From Zingiber officinale (lineage: Eukaryota; Streptophyta; Magnoliopsida; Zingiberales; Zingiberaceae): 64,000 nt of DNA. A program made the translations under genes and the position numbers. Under the pieces are notes generated by a model. It was not told where the DNA came from and did no database searches. It saw nothing but the letters and a program-made list of their open reading frames with translations. The stretch's first letter is position 1; each line of letters starts with the position of its first letter. The stretch is from the NCBI RefSeq assembly GCF_018446385.1, contig NC_056001.1, positions 108,044,436 to 108,108,435 of the forward strand, written 5' to 3'. This document shows positions 41,858-55,077 of this stretch, piece after piece.

Positions 41858-43161
41858 CTTTGGCTGTCTCAAGTTAACTCATCTGTTTTCTTCTTTTACG
41901 TATCCATCTTGTATCGATCATGAAACTAAATTTCAGCTTTTTATTTGAAATGAATGACGTTTCAATAAGATCTATTTCCTCGTTTCATCATGAGTCACCT
42001 GCTGATTCAATTCTATGTCCAAAGAACTCTTGTTACATAGAAATTGTTCATAAGCAAACCTTGTGAAACGAATTCTTTGAAGTTATGAAAAGTAAACATC
42101 AGTTGCTCAGGTCATGTCATCAAATCTGGTAATCTGGCTGTCTTTGTTTTCCTTTGTTGAATTTGATATAAGATTATATCACTAGTTCTGTCAAATTGTT
42201 TGGTGTGTGCATCTGCAAACCAAAATCACTAATTAATTAACTAAAATAAAAAAAGTTGATTTACTATATTGATTTGGTTTCGGATTGTCAAGTACATGAA
42301 TTTGTCGTTTTTGGCTCAATTTTGGTTCGAAACGTATACTCTTGCAATTTATATTTCAAATTTTTTTATAGGTCCATAAGAATTGATAAATATTTGTGAT
42401 TTTATGAAGATTCTCACGCAATATGTGTAACAAAAAAAAATGATAAAACACAAACAATGTATGCAAAAAGAAAAGAATAAAGAGATTCACAATTTTGTGT
42501 CCTCACTGGATTAAATTTTACTTTGCCAAGGATTTAATGGAGGCCTTTGCTTAGTTATTTACTTGTAATACTTTTTTATTTGTGTAGGTTGTGCAGTGAA
42601 GGGAAGCATAGTACCAGTAAAGTTATTGTCATGTAATTAGAAGGTCACGAATTTAAATCACAAAAATAATCTCTTATTTATTGATGGGATCAATGCCTTT
42701 AAAACAAAACTTCAGTATGGAAGATACAAAAACTGAGAATGAAACAAGATAGCCTACTGCATCAAGCAGGAACCCAGCAACGTATCCTCATAACCCAAAA
42801 CTCGTTACACAAATTAGCAAGCATGCTCACGGAATATGGGAAATCAGTGACAGGTGATTCTGGTACATGGAAAGATTCAACGGCAAAAATGATCAATGAA
42901 ACTATAACAAGATCGACCTTGTTCAAATGAAACAAAAACAAGCAAATTGTATATAATAGACCATACAAATAAAAGCATCATCAAAACCATAATATAAATC
43001 ACGGTCCATCAAGAATAGATTACTAAACATGGGAACAGAGAGTTGAAGGGTGCAGTCTTTAGCTTCTCATGGTTGATGGGAAAGCTAACTAAAGCAGAGA
43101 TATGGCAACTTCTGTTATTGCGAAGATAGAAACACCGAAGGATTATACCAATATGATGCAA
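41858..43161. other. Intergenic region between convergent genes
   Basis: 3' untranslated sequences of the membrane-protein gene (plus) and the BAT2-like gene (minus) meet here. It is AT-rich with no coding sequence recognised. A SINE fragment is listed separately. Confidence 0.6.
42590..42682 (+). mobile_element. Au-type SINE, degraded 5' part
   Basis: ACCAGTAAAGTTATTGTCATG, then GAAGGTCACGAATTTAAATC (B-box position) and AATAATCTCTT mirror the tRNA-related 5' half of Au SINEs with many mutations. Confidence 0.55.
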
Positions 43162-46100
43162 TCAAATTTTCATCTGGCCTTGGTTTGAGGTTGCACCGGA
43201 AGATGGCTTAGCTACATATATTTGCTTCATTTTAGGGGCAGCATTTTTGTCTGCACTTGAACCTTGTTTCTTGACCTGGAATCTCCGATGATGCCATTCG
43301 GATCCAGAGCCTGCACGGTTCACAATTCCACGATGCTGATCACCATATCCAGCTGCATGAAGGTGATTGCCTCCAGGCACTGTTGGTGGTTGAGTCTTTG
43401 AGGGAACATCTGTCATCTGGCCACTAGGTCTGCTGCTACTTGCACTGATGCGCCCGCCATCATTAACAATGGTCCCTAAAGCTCGTGCTGCTGTGCTGGT
43501 ACCTTGCTTCTCATTCACATTTATAGCAATTTCTGAAGGTCCGACTGACTCATTATTGGCAGTGAAAGAAGTTGGATGCTTAGTCGAAACAAACTCTCCT
43601 GACATGTTGGGGGCAGCAGAATTGGGCATGGAAATAGTTCCAATAACTTCTACAGATGGAGATGTATGAGAAACATCAGACTTGTTATTTCCCATGGATG
43701 TATCACCAGTCCGACCAAATTGTAAAGGGATCCGACTGTCCAGCAGAGGCGGCTGCTTCTGCTGCTGTAGTGGCATGGATAAAGGAACGGAATGGAGTGG
43801 TGGAGGTACATGAGACCAAGCTCGCAGAGGAATATTAGCAGTTGGCTGAACAGAAAGTAGATACTCAAGTTACACAGGTAAATTAAGGGTAGTTGATTCT
43901 AACGGACAAGAAGCAAAATGTCATATTTTCGGTCAAATTTCAAACATAATAAGAAAAATCCATCATATACTCATAGAAACATAAAATAGGACTCTGCCAT
44001 CTTGGAACAACAATGCAGTAGGAATTATTGCATTTCAGATATAACTTAAAAGTTTCTAGTTTCAGCTATAGCTCAATTCATATTTACCTGGAAAGGATTC
44101 ATGTCAAACATAGTCAGAGGAGAAGCAACCATCAGAGATGACCCTGGAGCTAAATTATGGACAGTACTTGGTGCAGTGGTTGGGGTTCCCTGACCAGATA
44201 TAGTGTTATGATTTCTTGGATCACCCTCATTGTCACTAGCATTAGAAGAAGCTTGGTTTTGGGTCCACTCAGGTTGCTTCCCAGCAGGGATGTATGCAGT
44301 TCCCATATAACCTAATCCTATTTGCCCAAATTGTCCAACTGGAGGAAAATGATTGTAGACGACCATGTGAGGGGGGCATTGAACGCCAGATATTCCACCA
44401 GGGCTGATGAATGTACCATTATAGCCTGCCGGTGGGCGATAAAAAGGGTCAAAACTAGAGTGGTACTGTGGCCATGCCCCCAGTGTACTTGAACCTAAAG
44501 TAGCATTTTGAGAATGTCCCTGTGATCCGGCAGACTCATCATTTGACCCACATGAAAAAAGACACCCATCTACTATCCGATTCATCTCAAAGCTGGGGAA
44601 ATGTGAAGGTGGTGCTCCAGAAAATTGTGAAAGCATTGACATGGAAGCCTGTGGACTTTGTAAAGCAGACCATACTGAGAGTGGAGTATCTACAGAAAGA
44701 TCTGCTGGAAGAGCAACAGTTAAAGACTCTTCACTGGAAGACTGGACAGTTATATCTTGGTTTGCTGTGACACCTGTTGAAATTTTCATGCATTTTCATT
44801 AGCTTGTTAGAGCATTGACTTTATAATGATGAGATATTAAATGTACAAGTAAGATAACAGGATTTATTTTATCACCTCGAGAAGTCAATGCAGTGCCATC
44901 AGAAGAGTAAGTTTTGGTGTCTGAGGGACCAATAGCAGGTCCAATAATTTCATCACTGGTAATGGCAGCTACTGCAATAGCTGAAGCGGCTGCTTCAGCT
45001 TCTGCCTCTGCATCTTTGAGATTTGCAGATGGTTGACTAGAACACTTTTCTTGGACCAGAAACATAGCATGATTGTTGTTCATCAAATTTTGATCTTTGC
45101 TCACGTCTGATATGCTTGAATCTGGAGGCCCAGGTCCCTTGGAAATGACTCGGCTAACAGGAGGCAAAATATTTGGTAGAATCACTGCTCCTGAACCAAA
45201 AGAATTATACAAACTCAACATTTTGTCCATAAACACTAAGAACAGGTTGAATATTGAAGAAAATCACTTACCAAATTGGATTTTTTCACCAGCAATCAGC
45301 GAACTTATCGGTGTTGCACATGAAGGATAAGTGCTCTCTGGAGTCACAGCCGATGCTACAGATTTTGGGGGTTCAAGAACAATGCTAGATGCTAATTGTG
45401 AGCCAAAATGTGCCGACTTCATTGCTTCATCAAGCTGAGTTTGCGTTAAATCAATCACCTGAAAAATGATAACATCATTGTTCAAACACCACAAACAAAA
45501 CATAATGCACATAAAATTCAACATGGAGATGATGGGAAAATAAGTTCCATCAATGAGTAAAAAGATAATGCACCACATTCCAGAAAAAAACAAATATAAA
45601 AAAGACAATATTCTGCTTCCTACAGCTATGGAAAAAAATTACTCCAGCAATATAATCATTATTCAAAAATTTCCAGAACATATAAATAAATCCAATCTGG
45701 TAATGAATAAAATGCAAATCACCTTGATTATGCAAAGACCATTATAACACCAAGAATAACAAATCCTAGAAATATCTAAGTGCCATGTGAATGCCAAGAA
45801 AACAAAATTTGACTAAAAAAAGCATCTAAGCTCAAATTTATTGTGAAACAAATTATGCAACAAGACATGGTAAAACCTATTCTTTGATCATTTTACAGCT
45901 TAGAACCAATTTAAATTTGGCTTGCAAGGAAAGTCTGTAGAAATGACAAGCGTTTCAAGTCAAACACAAGAACAAAACAGACTAAATAGAATGTATTCTT
46001 TACAACCTTTTAAATTAACATGTGCAGCTTAGACATATTGAGGGGAAGATGGCAGTGATCTGAAAGATTCACCAAGACCTTGACAATTCATGTTGTTCTC

Positions 46101-49100
46101 TCTGGATAATATGAGATCTAGGTAAAAACAAGAACAAAAAATAGAGAATATGGCAAAAAAAAAATTGAGTCCTGAACAAGAAGAAACTAATGAGAGATAA
46201 AAGGAGACATTTGTGGGATGATTTTCAAATTAATCTGCAGTAAAAAAAAGGACTTGGTAGCTGATTAAGGAACCTTGGAATGAAAGTGCCCATAATTGCT
46301 TATTCAAGTTATACTTTATTGGATCACTGTCAAGTTGGCATGTGCATAATCAAACTAAATTACATAGTTACCGGCAACAATTAAACAATTAAATAATATT
46401 CAGGATAATTAGCAAAGTGCTGATATTCAAAAGCCTCATAGAGAAGGAAATTAATCAAATCTCTTTTGATCAGTTATGGATAAGAATCATCGGATTGTGT
46501 ATACTTTGAGGAGTATATTATTAGATTAAACAGTTCGCAAAAATGACCAAATAAGTTGTTGCTTGCAAGAACCTCAAATCATTTTAATCAATTGTGAATA
46601 TTGTCTAACATGAAGAACAATGAAGCTCACCAAAATAGGAACGAGTCAAAGTTAGATTGCTTTAAGATTTTAAGGCTTGACTTGACCAGAAACAAAATTG
46701 AAGGCACAGATCCAAGTTTTCAGGTTCAATGATTCTTTTTTTTTTTAATGCAAATGAGAGTTTAAAATTAAATTTTTTAACTAGATGAAAGCTAAATTCA
46801 AGAATTTGCTCTATTGCGATAATTAAGTTTCTCCTATCACAAAGAACTAAAGATAGGCTAAGTGATAGTACATGGAATTTAATATTGAATGAAAAATCTT
46901 TCTCCACGTAACAAATGATTGTAAGGCTACATATTTGACCCAGCTAAATTTGGTGAACTTGGAATTAGGGAGATGCACGTTCCATATACTTCTCCTCCTG
47001 ATTCCTACAACCCCAACCTTTTACGTTCACAAAACTTAAAAAGACTACAAGCTTAACCCACTGCACCATCAAAACTTCAGCCAGTGCTAAAACAGATGTG
47101 CAGGATTACAAGGTAAAATTAAAGAAATGCAACCTGGGAGCAATTAGGTTGATCTCTAATGTATTATAAAATTAAAAACTAAACAGATTAAGGTGATTTG
47201 GAATGTTTAAAATCAACCATTTAAACCAGTTAGAACTGAAGGGATGACAATGATGATGATGAATAAAGAATAAATCTGGCATGTAACATGCTAGTTGATT
47301 TTTGGCATAGAAATCAGTGCAGCTAGGCAACATGAAAGCTAGAGCGAGCAAATAAAACTTGATATGGAAATAGGGGAAATCATACGAATGCTAAGTTTTG
47401 GAAAGTGTGCAAAACTACAAATCTGAATCAAGATTTGGGAAGCATGTAAAACTACAAATCTGACTTCATTAAATAAAGAACCTAGATCATGTAGAACAGA
47501 TGTCTTCTTATAAACTAGTAAGATAGTACACGCCTTCCAAACTGCAGAATGGGGTTTTACCAAAGATTCTACCAAGAACTGCGACAGCTTCAAACAAACA
47601 AGGGTGGTTTATATCCGCATGAGGGGACTAGTTGAATGAGCAAATGTTGGTGAGGTAGCGTATTTGCTTTTATTGGACACAGCAGGCAATAAAAATAGTT
47701 GTCAAAGACAACTACACAATGCAAGATAAGAACTATATGATAAATTGCAAGACATTACCTGATTTTCACTGTCCCACGAATTCAAAGGCATTGGAGAATA
47801 ATCATCATTTTTGTTTTCTAATGGCCCCAGAACAGGAATTGACTCACTATCAGATACAGCAGGTGCAGATATCACCTGGCTTGGTCTGTAAAAAAATGCA
47901 TTGTGATCAAGACACCAATTATAGAAACAAAGGAAACTGCCCAAAAGATAGTCCATACTTTAATTTGTTCAATCTTTTTTCAGAAATGATATTTACTGAA
48001 GGAGTGCCAATTGGAGGCAGAGTTTGAGATGACATGCTGGCAGTAAATGCAAATGATGCCTCAAGTTTGGTAGATCCCTTTCCCCCAGCAACAAGTGGAT
48101 TAGAGCAAGCAATATTAGTTGTGTCTCCAAGAGAAGATTCAACTATTTTATTAGAGTTGGCTTTGGATGCATTACTTTGTAAAGTGGAAGAATGTTTGGC
48201 AGGAGCCTGTTGATCACAAAAAGAACAAAAAGAAAAAAAATGTCTTTTGAAATACTTCTAGACAACCACAGGAATTAAGCTAAATAAATTACCTTTTGCA
48301 CCCTAGCCTTGGACTTATTTTCTTTAGCCTTTTGTTCTCGTCGATCATTCAACATTTGCCTTTTCGACCTTACCTCAATAAAATCATCCTCATTACTAGG
48401 AATTTCAATTCCTGTTTGCTTAAAAACACGAACAACTCCGCTCAATAAAGGAGCATCACCGTCATCCTCAATAGTTTCGTTTGCATATGCATTGCCTTTA
48501 CCGGCATGAGACTTGTCAATGTTGGTGTTCTTTGAAAGAAATTCATTGCTCGAAACTTTGTCAGCCTTCCTATCAGAACTCACAGCTTGAGAAGTAGAAG
48601 CACTTGAATTGAAGCCATTTGGTTGATTGGTAATCTTGGTTGACTTATTCAAAGCTTCATCTTTCTTACTGAAGTTCCTTATAGTAATTCCAGTAGCAAC
48701 TGAATTCACATCTAACCCCACATTATTTAATGATTCTATGCTTTGTACTTTCTTTCTCTGAATATTATCTCTGACTCTGAATTCAGTTCTTCGGGTATTT
48801 CTCTTTGATCTACGAAGAAAGCTGCTTAAATCTCCCTGCAGTTCATCCATATCAGGAAATAATGCTGGGGCAGGAGTTCTAACACTGTGAGCATATCTCT
48901 TCCTTCGAGCCTCAGCTAAAGTACCTAGAGGAGCTTTTCGTCCAGAAATGTACCTTGAAGAATGAAATTCACCATGCTGTTGAGGTTGAGGCTCTCTTCG
49001 CCTACCATATCCTTGATAATTTCTCTTCTCAGTGGTATCATCATAAACATGACTGTCAGCATGAGAGGCTGAATCATTTGTACCTTTCTTGTCACCCATA

Positions 49101-52100
49101 AAACATGCATTTGTCCCATTCTGAGAAGCTATAGAAGCATGCTTTCCTGCCTCTAACAATGGATTAAGCTGCCCAGCTGCAAAAATTCCTGGAGACGGTT
49201 CAGCTATGTTTTGCACATGATAAATTTGCTTATCAGAAGAACTAGAAAATTTTCCATCTCGTTTTGTCATCTGAGAAATGTTTTGAGTTGCTTGGTTAGA
49301 CAAACCACCAGCAGGATTTTGATTAAATGAATAAGGAGATGGAACAGGAGGCTGAATGATAGATGTGCCATGAGGGGCTGGTGGCAATGTACTCGGAGAG
49401 AGAGTCGGGGCATACCTAAGCTGGCCAAACTGGAACAAAGGAGAATGGAAAGAATTAACCTGTGGTAGAGATGGACTGGTATGCGTATAACCATGAATTG
49501 GCATTTGAATTGAACCAATCTGAATGGCTTGTATAGGAGAAGGAATCAAAGGAGGACCAGAAAACAGACCAAACTGAAGACTGACAGGAGCTTCAACCTG
49601 ACTAACAATAGAAGGAAAGGATAAACTGGGTGCATCTGTGGTTGAAGGTGGCATTGACAAGCTTGTGGCAAGAATCATAGGCTGATCTGGCAATCTTGAG
49701 CTTTGAGATGCCCCAATACTGTTTGCAGAATAGTCAGATTCTCCTGCTGGATCAAGGGATAAACTGTGTAGAGCCTGTTCCATTTCACTTATATTGGTCA
49801 GAGAACTATCGGCAGTACCTTTTCTTGCAGTCATTTCACCATTAGTAATCAATTCTTCCAAGCAACCTACAGGAATTCCATGTATTTTAAATTCCTTTTC
49901 ACTGTTGCTAGAGGATATCTCAAAGGTATCGATATTTGGAAGTTTAATTTCAACACCTTCATTAAATCCAAGAATTACTTGTTCCATATTGCCAGTTGTC
50001 TGCACATCGGATTGTAAATCTTCCATATCATGGACTTGATGATGATTACTGTTGTCAGCTTCATGTGCTTCAGCTATGTCCCGGAATTCATCGCACTCAT
50101 TTTCCAGTATCTCTTCATTGGTCTCAAGAGGCCATTCATCATCAACTTCAGGAGAAATTGAACTTGAAGTCATCATTCTATCCATACTACCACCTTCCAA
50201 TGGGAATACAATATGCTCACTGTCAGATATAATTGTATGGTCACCATCAGCAGAAGCTGGCAGTGGGGGAGAATCCCTAGAAACATCCATCTCATGGTGC
50301 AAAAGAAGTGCAGGTGAAGTAGGTGGGCTTGAAACAGACAGGGAGAGCTGTGAACCACATCTTGGGCTCATTTTCTCTGACTCTTGCTCTAAATTGATAG
50401 CATTTCCCTCAAAAGAAGCAGTTTTTTGTGTTTGTTGACGGCTTTCCTGAAGCAGACCGTCATTACCTGTTGGCATGATCCGATGGTCATATATACTTGC
50501 ATGGCTATAATGACTATCATTATCTATGAAACCTGATGAACTAGCTCTTTCTGTAGTGCCTCTAAAGGAATTTCTGTGCAAAGGAGCTACATAAGGGGGT
50601 GGCGGCACATGAGGTTGCCTTGGTAATTGGCTGGACCTTGTGAAGGAGGAAAAGTCATCAACTGAATAATCAGATGATAATCCACAATACTGGGCATGGG
50701 AACTTCCATGTGAATTTCCTTGCATCATTCTAACATCTCCAAAGTTAACACCATCGTTACTCTCATCAACATCATTATTCCTCTTGAGATAATCATGCCC
50801 TTTGTTAGGATTCCATCTCTGTTTCCTATGTTCACGGAATTCTTCTGGCATTTGAGAAGGTTCCATCATCGCTTCTTTAGAGGATAGTCTACTAGGCATT
50901 TTTTCAGCACCACCATGGAACTCTTTTTTAGGGAAGCCTCTCTTGTAACCAAAAACATCCTGCCTTGAGTTATGGTAAGTATTATCTTCATTTAGGGAAG
51001 GAATAATTGCATCACCGTAGGAATACTTTCCTCTATCAACAAATGAAGGAAAACTATCCCTGGGAAATTGAGACCTAGAACCCAGTTCCAGAAATCTATC
51101 CACAGATGAAGAATCAGATATTCCAGACCCAGTGATTCGTTCTACCATCCTCTCACCATCCTCCCAACCTCCATCTTCTGTGACTAAAGGAATGTCTTTT
51201 TCCTTACAAAATTCAGGTATTTGTTCATTAGAAAATGAAGGAACTCTATTATCTTTCCCTTCAGCCTGTCGTCTTGCAATTCTGGCTTCCAACTCCAAAA
51301 GTTTCTTTCGTGCAGACTCTTTCCTTCTTTCTTCCTCCATTTGATATCTCCTCTTTTCCTCTTCTCTTGCTATCCTTTGCTCTTCGGCTCGCCTAGCAGC
51401 CTCCAATTTTTCCTGCTCTTCCCGTAAAGCAAGCTCTCTTGCCTCTTCTTCAAGCAACCTTCTTCTTTCCTCGTTTTCTCTGGCCAACCTCTCCTTCTCT
51501 TCCTCTTCCTTCTGTGCCAGCTCCAAAACTCTAGATTGCTCTTCCAAAATGCGTTGACGTTCCTGCTCTTGCAACATAAGTGTTCTCTCGAGTTCCGCTT
51601 CATATGACGCTCTAACTGGATCATGCAAATCAACTTGTTTCTCTGGAACCTTCTTGAACACTTTAGCATTCATGGCTTTCATACTCCCTGAAAAAGGATC
51701 CTTGCTGTCAAATTCAGAATCTTCAAGGAATTGTTTTCCACCACTTGATGAAGACCACTTTTCTCTACCAAAGTACGGTATTGGATCACTCAAGGAAGTG
51801 GTCTTATTATTGGTAAGAACTTGGCCCTTCAACAGTGTGTTATTCTGAAAAGAACTTTCTTTTGACCAACTACTGGGATAACCATTCTGGTGGTTATGGA
51901 CATTCTTTTCAGCACTCTTTCCGCTGAAGGATTCTGCTGTGGCTTTATTATCAATTCTTGAGCTCTCAAGGGAACCCAATTCTGTTCTTCCATGCCTATA
52001 ATCCTGGCTCCTCTTACTAAAACGATCACCAAAATTTTCTCCGTAAAATGAATGAGCATTGATGCCATCTGCATTCATTTCCCTGTTTCCACTTGAGGGT

Positions 52101-53227
52101 CTAACATTATGTCTATCTCTGTTTACTCCTGATGCATTGGCATTTGGTCTATCCCTTGGATTCATTGAAAACCTTGAAGAGCCAAATTCATGCTTTTCAT
52201 TAGTTGCATCATGTAAATCCCTCCCCAAAGAACCGCCTTTAAAGAAATCTCTGGACCAAGGACTGCCAGCTCCAGTATCCTGCAGTATTCGATCATCGTA
52301 CACATCATGAATTTGAACAGATTGAGATCTTGAAAACCCATAATCCCTCTCCCGTTCAGGAATGCAGAGGCCCGTATCACGCTCATCATCTGTCCAATCT
52401 GATGTGTGATGGAGTCGAACTTGTGGCAATGGAGCAGGCAAGTGCTTGCCCTGTTTTTGCAAGTTGTCTGGAGAACCAACTAGCTGGATTGACACCCCAT
52501 CGCCATCTGCCACGTTGTCTGTAATAAGGCGAGATGATCTGATCTGAGGCCTCATCTGAAGAGGTGCACGTAGATCAGATACTTCTCGCTGGTTGGACTG
52601 CTCCTCCATTCCCTGCCTTTGCTTCTGCTTCTGCTTCAATGCCTCTCTCTGCTTTGGAACTGAGCTGAACGTGGCTCTTAGAGAAGGGAAGTCTTCACCC
52701 TTCAAGATCACAGCTTTCTCCAAAAACCCTTTTGCAGATGCAACATTATGCGGCTGGCCACCTGGACGAGCACCGGGTGGCATGTAAGGGTTACCTGCAT
52801 GCCCATCGCTTGTGATGGCTGATCTCCCCAACTGAGCCTGGCCTCTGATGCTGCCGTCCTTCTCTGGCACAGAAGGCGATGTTGGTGGAATCGATGGCTT
52901 GCTCCAGCCTAAAACCGAAGAGCCAGTGCGTGATCCGAGCCTTGGGCTTCCATGGCTAGCGGCGGAACCCGAAGAAGCAGGATCGAGGCGCTCATGTTCC
53001 CTTCTTAAAGAGGGGAGATTCAAGGGGGGTGGAACGGCAAGCTTCTGGGCGGCCTTCGCGGAGGATGAGACCGAGCTCCGAACTCTGGAGAGGACGACCA
53101 TACCTCCACTCCCACCACCTCCGGCTGAGCCAGGGCGAGGGCGGCCATGAACAGATGTGGAAGAAGAGGTGGCTTGGCCGTATGATTTATTCAGATTAAC
53201 AGAAACGAATTTGCTCTGATGGGCCAT
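43162..53227 (-). CDS. BAT2 N-terminal-domain-like protein, 2393 residues, seven exons
   Basis: Exons on the minus strand: 53227-48293, 48206-47959, 47885-47759, 45458-45272, 45190-44876, 44773-44088 and 43845-43162. All splice borders and phases agree. The N-terminus (KFVSVNLNKSYGQ, VPPPLNLPSLRREHERLDP, KGEDFPSLRATF) matches the BAT2/PRRC2 N-terminal family as found in plants. A long charged coiled coil rich in Glu/Arg spans residues about 540-660. The remainder is low-complexity, Ser/Pro/Gln-rich and probably disordered, with an Arg-rich part near residues 1400-1490 (RRSKRNTRRTEFRVR). Animal relatives act in RNA and translation control, and the plant relative MOS1 affects gene regulation. 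This gene's exact role is unknown. A 2.3-kb AT-rich intron (45459-47758) holds nothing else recognised. Confidence 0.88.
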
Positions 53228-53303
53228 GCCAAAGGGAGACTCTGTCTCCCGTTGCCGCCACCGCGATCAACCAAACCCTAACTCTCGGTCCCCTCACAAC
53301 GTC

Positions 53304-53366
53304 CTATAGAGACAAGAATTAGGGTTTCCCCCGCAGAGGTGATAATAAGAGAGAGGGGTAACTTAC
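53304..53366 (-). other. Probable 5'-UTR intron of the BAT2-like gene
   Basis: On the minus strand, GAGAG|GTAAGT at 53366 and TCTATAG|GAC at 53304 frame a 63-bp intron 76 bp before the ATG. The leader exon would lie to the right, up to about 53510. Confidence 0.5.
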
Positions 53367-53509
53367 CTCTCTTGGAGCAGCTATGGCCTGCCGGTGGAAC
53401 GGTGGAAGAGCGGTGGGGCGACCGCGGCGAAGCGGAGATCAATTCAGACCGCGATCGAGAGAGACAGCGGCGGCGGCTTCGTTTAAAGGGATGGTTTTGG
53501 AAGAACGCA

Positions 53510-55077
53510 TTGAAAAAAAAAAAATGCAGCGTTTAATTTTCTTACTTAATTATTATTATTATTATTATTATTATTACAAAATAATTTAAATTAACAATAT
53601 GGTTTTTTATTTAATTTTTTAACGCCGTAAAGCAGACATCGCGCAAGGTAAATAACCAACTAAGGCGTCCTGCTTCCCGCTACGACTTTGGAAACTGTGC
53701 GCGCACCCGGCGGGCGGCGGCTGCCGATTCATGAAGACGTCGGAGGAGGAAGCAGAGCAGTCGGGAATCCACGGCGGCGCCGCCGTGGAGGTGGAGTTTG
53801 AGCCTGTGTCGCAACACTTGGAGTGGAAGCAGTGGATATCAACGAGGAGGAGGAGGAGTACTGGAGAATGAGGGGCCGTCGCGCCAGGAGGTCCCGACGC
53901 CAGCGCTGCCGCTGGGGTGAGGTGGAGGCGGTGGTGGCCAGATACACCTGGCGCCCGCAAGAGTGGTGGTGGCGCGGCGGGGGCGGATCGGGACAGCAGA
54001 GGACGAGTGAGGGTGGCACCGAACGCGGGCAAGGCGGCGCCACCGCCGATGATGGAGGTGTTCCGGTGCGACGAGGTGGCTGGAAGCTGAAAAGTCTCCC
54101 CCTGTCTTCTCCACAATCAAGTGACAGCAAACAGCGTAGTTTGTCAAATATCCTAAAAAGAAAGGGCTTTCTTCTTGATTCCTGACTTCTCTACCTAAAC
54201 AGAAGTTAAAGGGATTATGATCTACTATTAGATTAATATTTTAATTAAATTATAAGAACAACAATATCTACTAAATGTGAAAATAGTTTTGATTGAGATT
54301 GAAGCACTGAAATTATTTATTTGCACCCATTAGAAGTTTAGAACTCTTTAAGATTGTCAATAATTTTTTATAATAATCTTTGTTAGAAAGTGATCAATAC
54401 CAAAAGAGTCTTTCCTAACTTTAGAACTTTCTAATATCATTAATATTTTTTTTAAATACTTAATGGCCCTTAACGTGTGGATGATTTTAAAAATATCATA
54501 TAGTTGTCATTGGAAATGTTAATTATTTAATGTTTGAATTTGCTTTCATTATATTCCTTATATGTCTTATCTTTTATTAGGGTAGTGTGTTCCAGGGTTA
54601 GAAGATGATAGATTTACTTAAGAGTAGGAATTAATCCCCAATGAATATATAATCTTAGAAAAAAAAAATTACTATAAGTTGATCCTATAACTTATATCTT
54701 TTATTATTGAAATATTGAAAATATTACTTTTTAATTTAATTTTCTGGTCGGTCTATCACTCCTAGATTATTTCATGGATCATACCGGCACGAATGTCGTT
54801 AGGCAATAAATCGGGGCCGATTTTGTAGCAGTCCAGCGAGAAACACGGATCTGGTCAAAACCGCGGCATAGGAACTTTGGGAAACAGATCATCGGTGATC
54901 GCTTCTCTTCCTTTCAATCTGACGGTCTATATCAAACGTCTCTCCGAAGCCGCTTCATATTTAAACCCTTCTCCTCCGCCCCCACCTCCAGATCTCTCTC
55001 TGTCCTCGGCCTCTCCCTCGCCTCTTGTGGCTTAGCTCGTCTCGCTCGCCATCTTCATCTGACCACCTTCCGCAGAG
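53510..55077. other. Divergent intergenic region, with a GC-rich block of unclear coding status
   Basis: It lies between the BAT2-like gene (leftward) and the RBP45-like gene (rightward). A (TTA)n run lies at 53548-53575. A GC-rich block at 53700-54185 has open frames on both strands. On plus, an ATG at 53730 opens about 46 codons (MKTSEEEAEQSG), and another frame continues from 53823 with Arg/Trp-rich sequence. These could be a decayed gene, but no family is recognised. 54190-54950 is AT-rich and empty. A TTTAAA-type core promoter near 54960 may serve the RBP45-like gene. Confidence 0.45.

Noticed and set aside
49794-50438. Plus-strand frames opposite the BAT2-like exon 1
   Set aside because: They are shadows of a 1645-codon exon on the minus strand.
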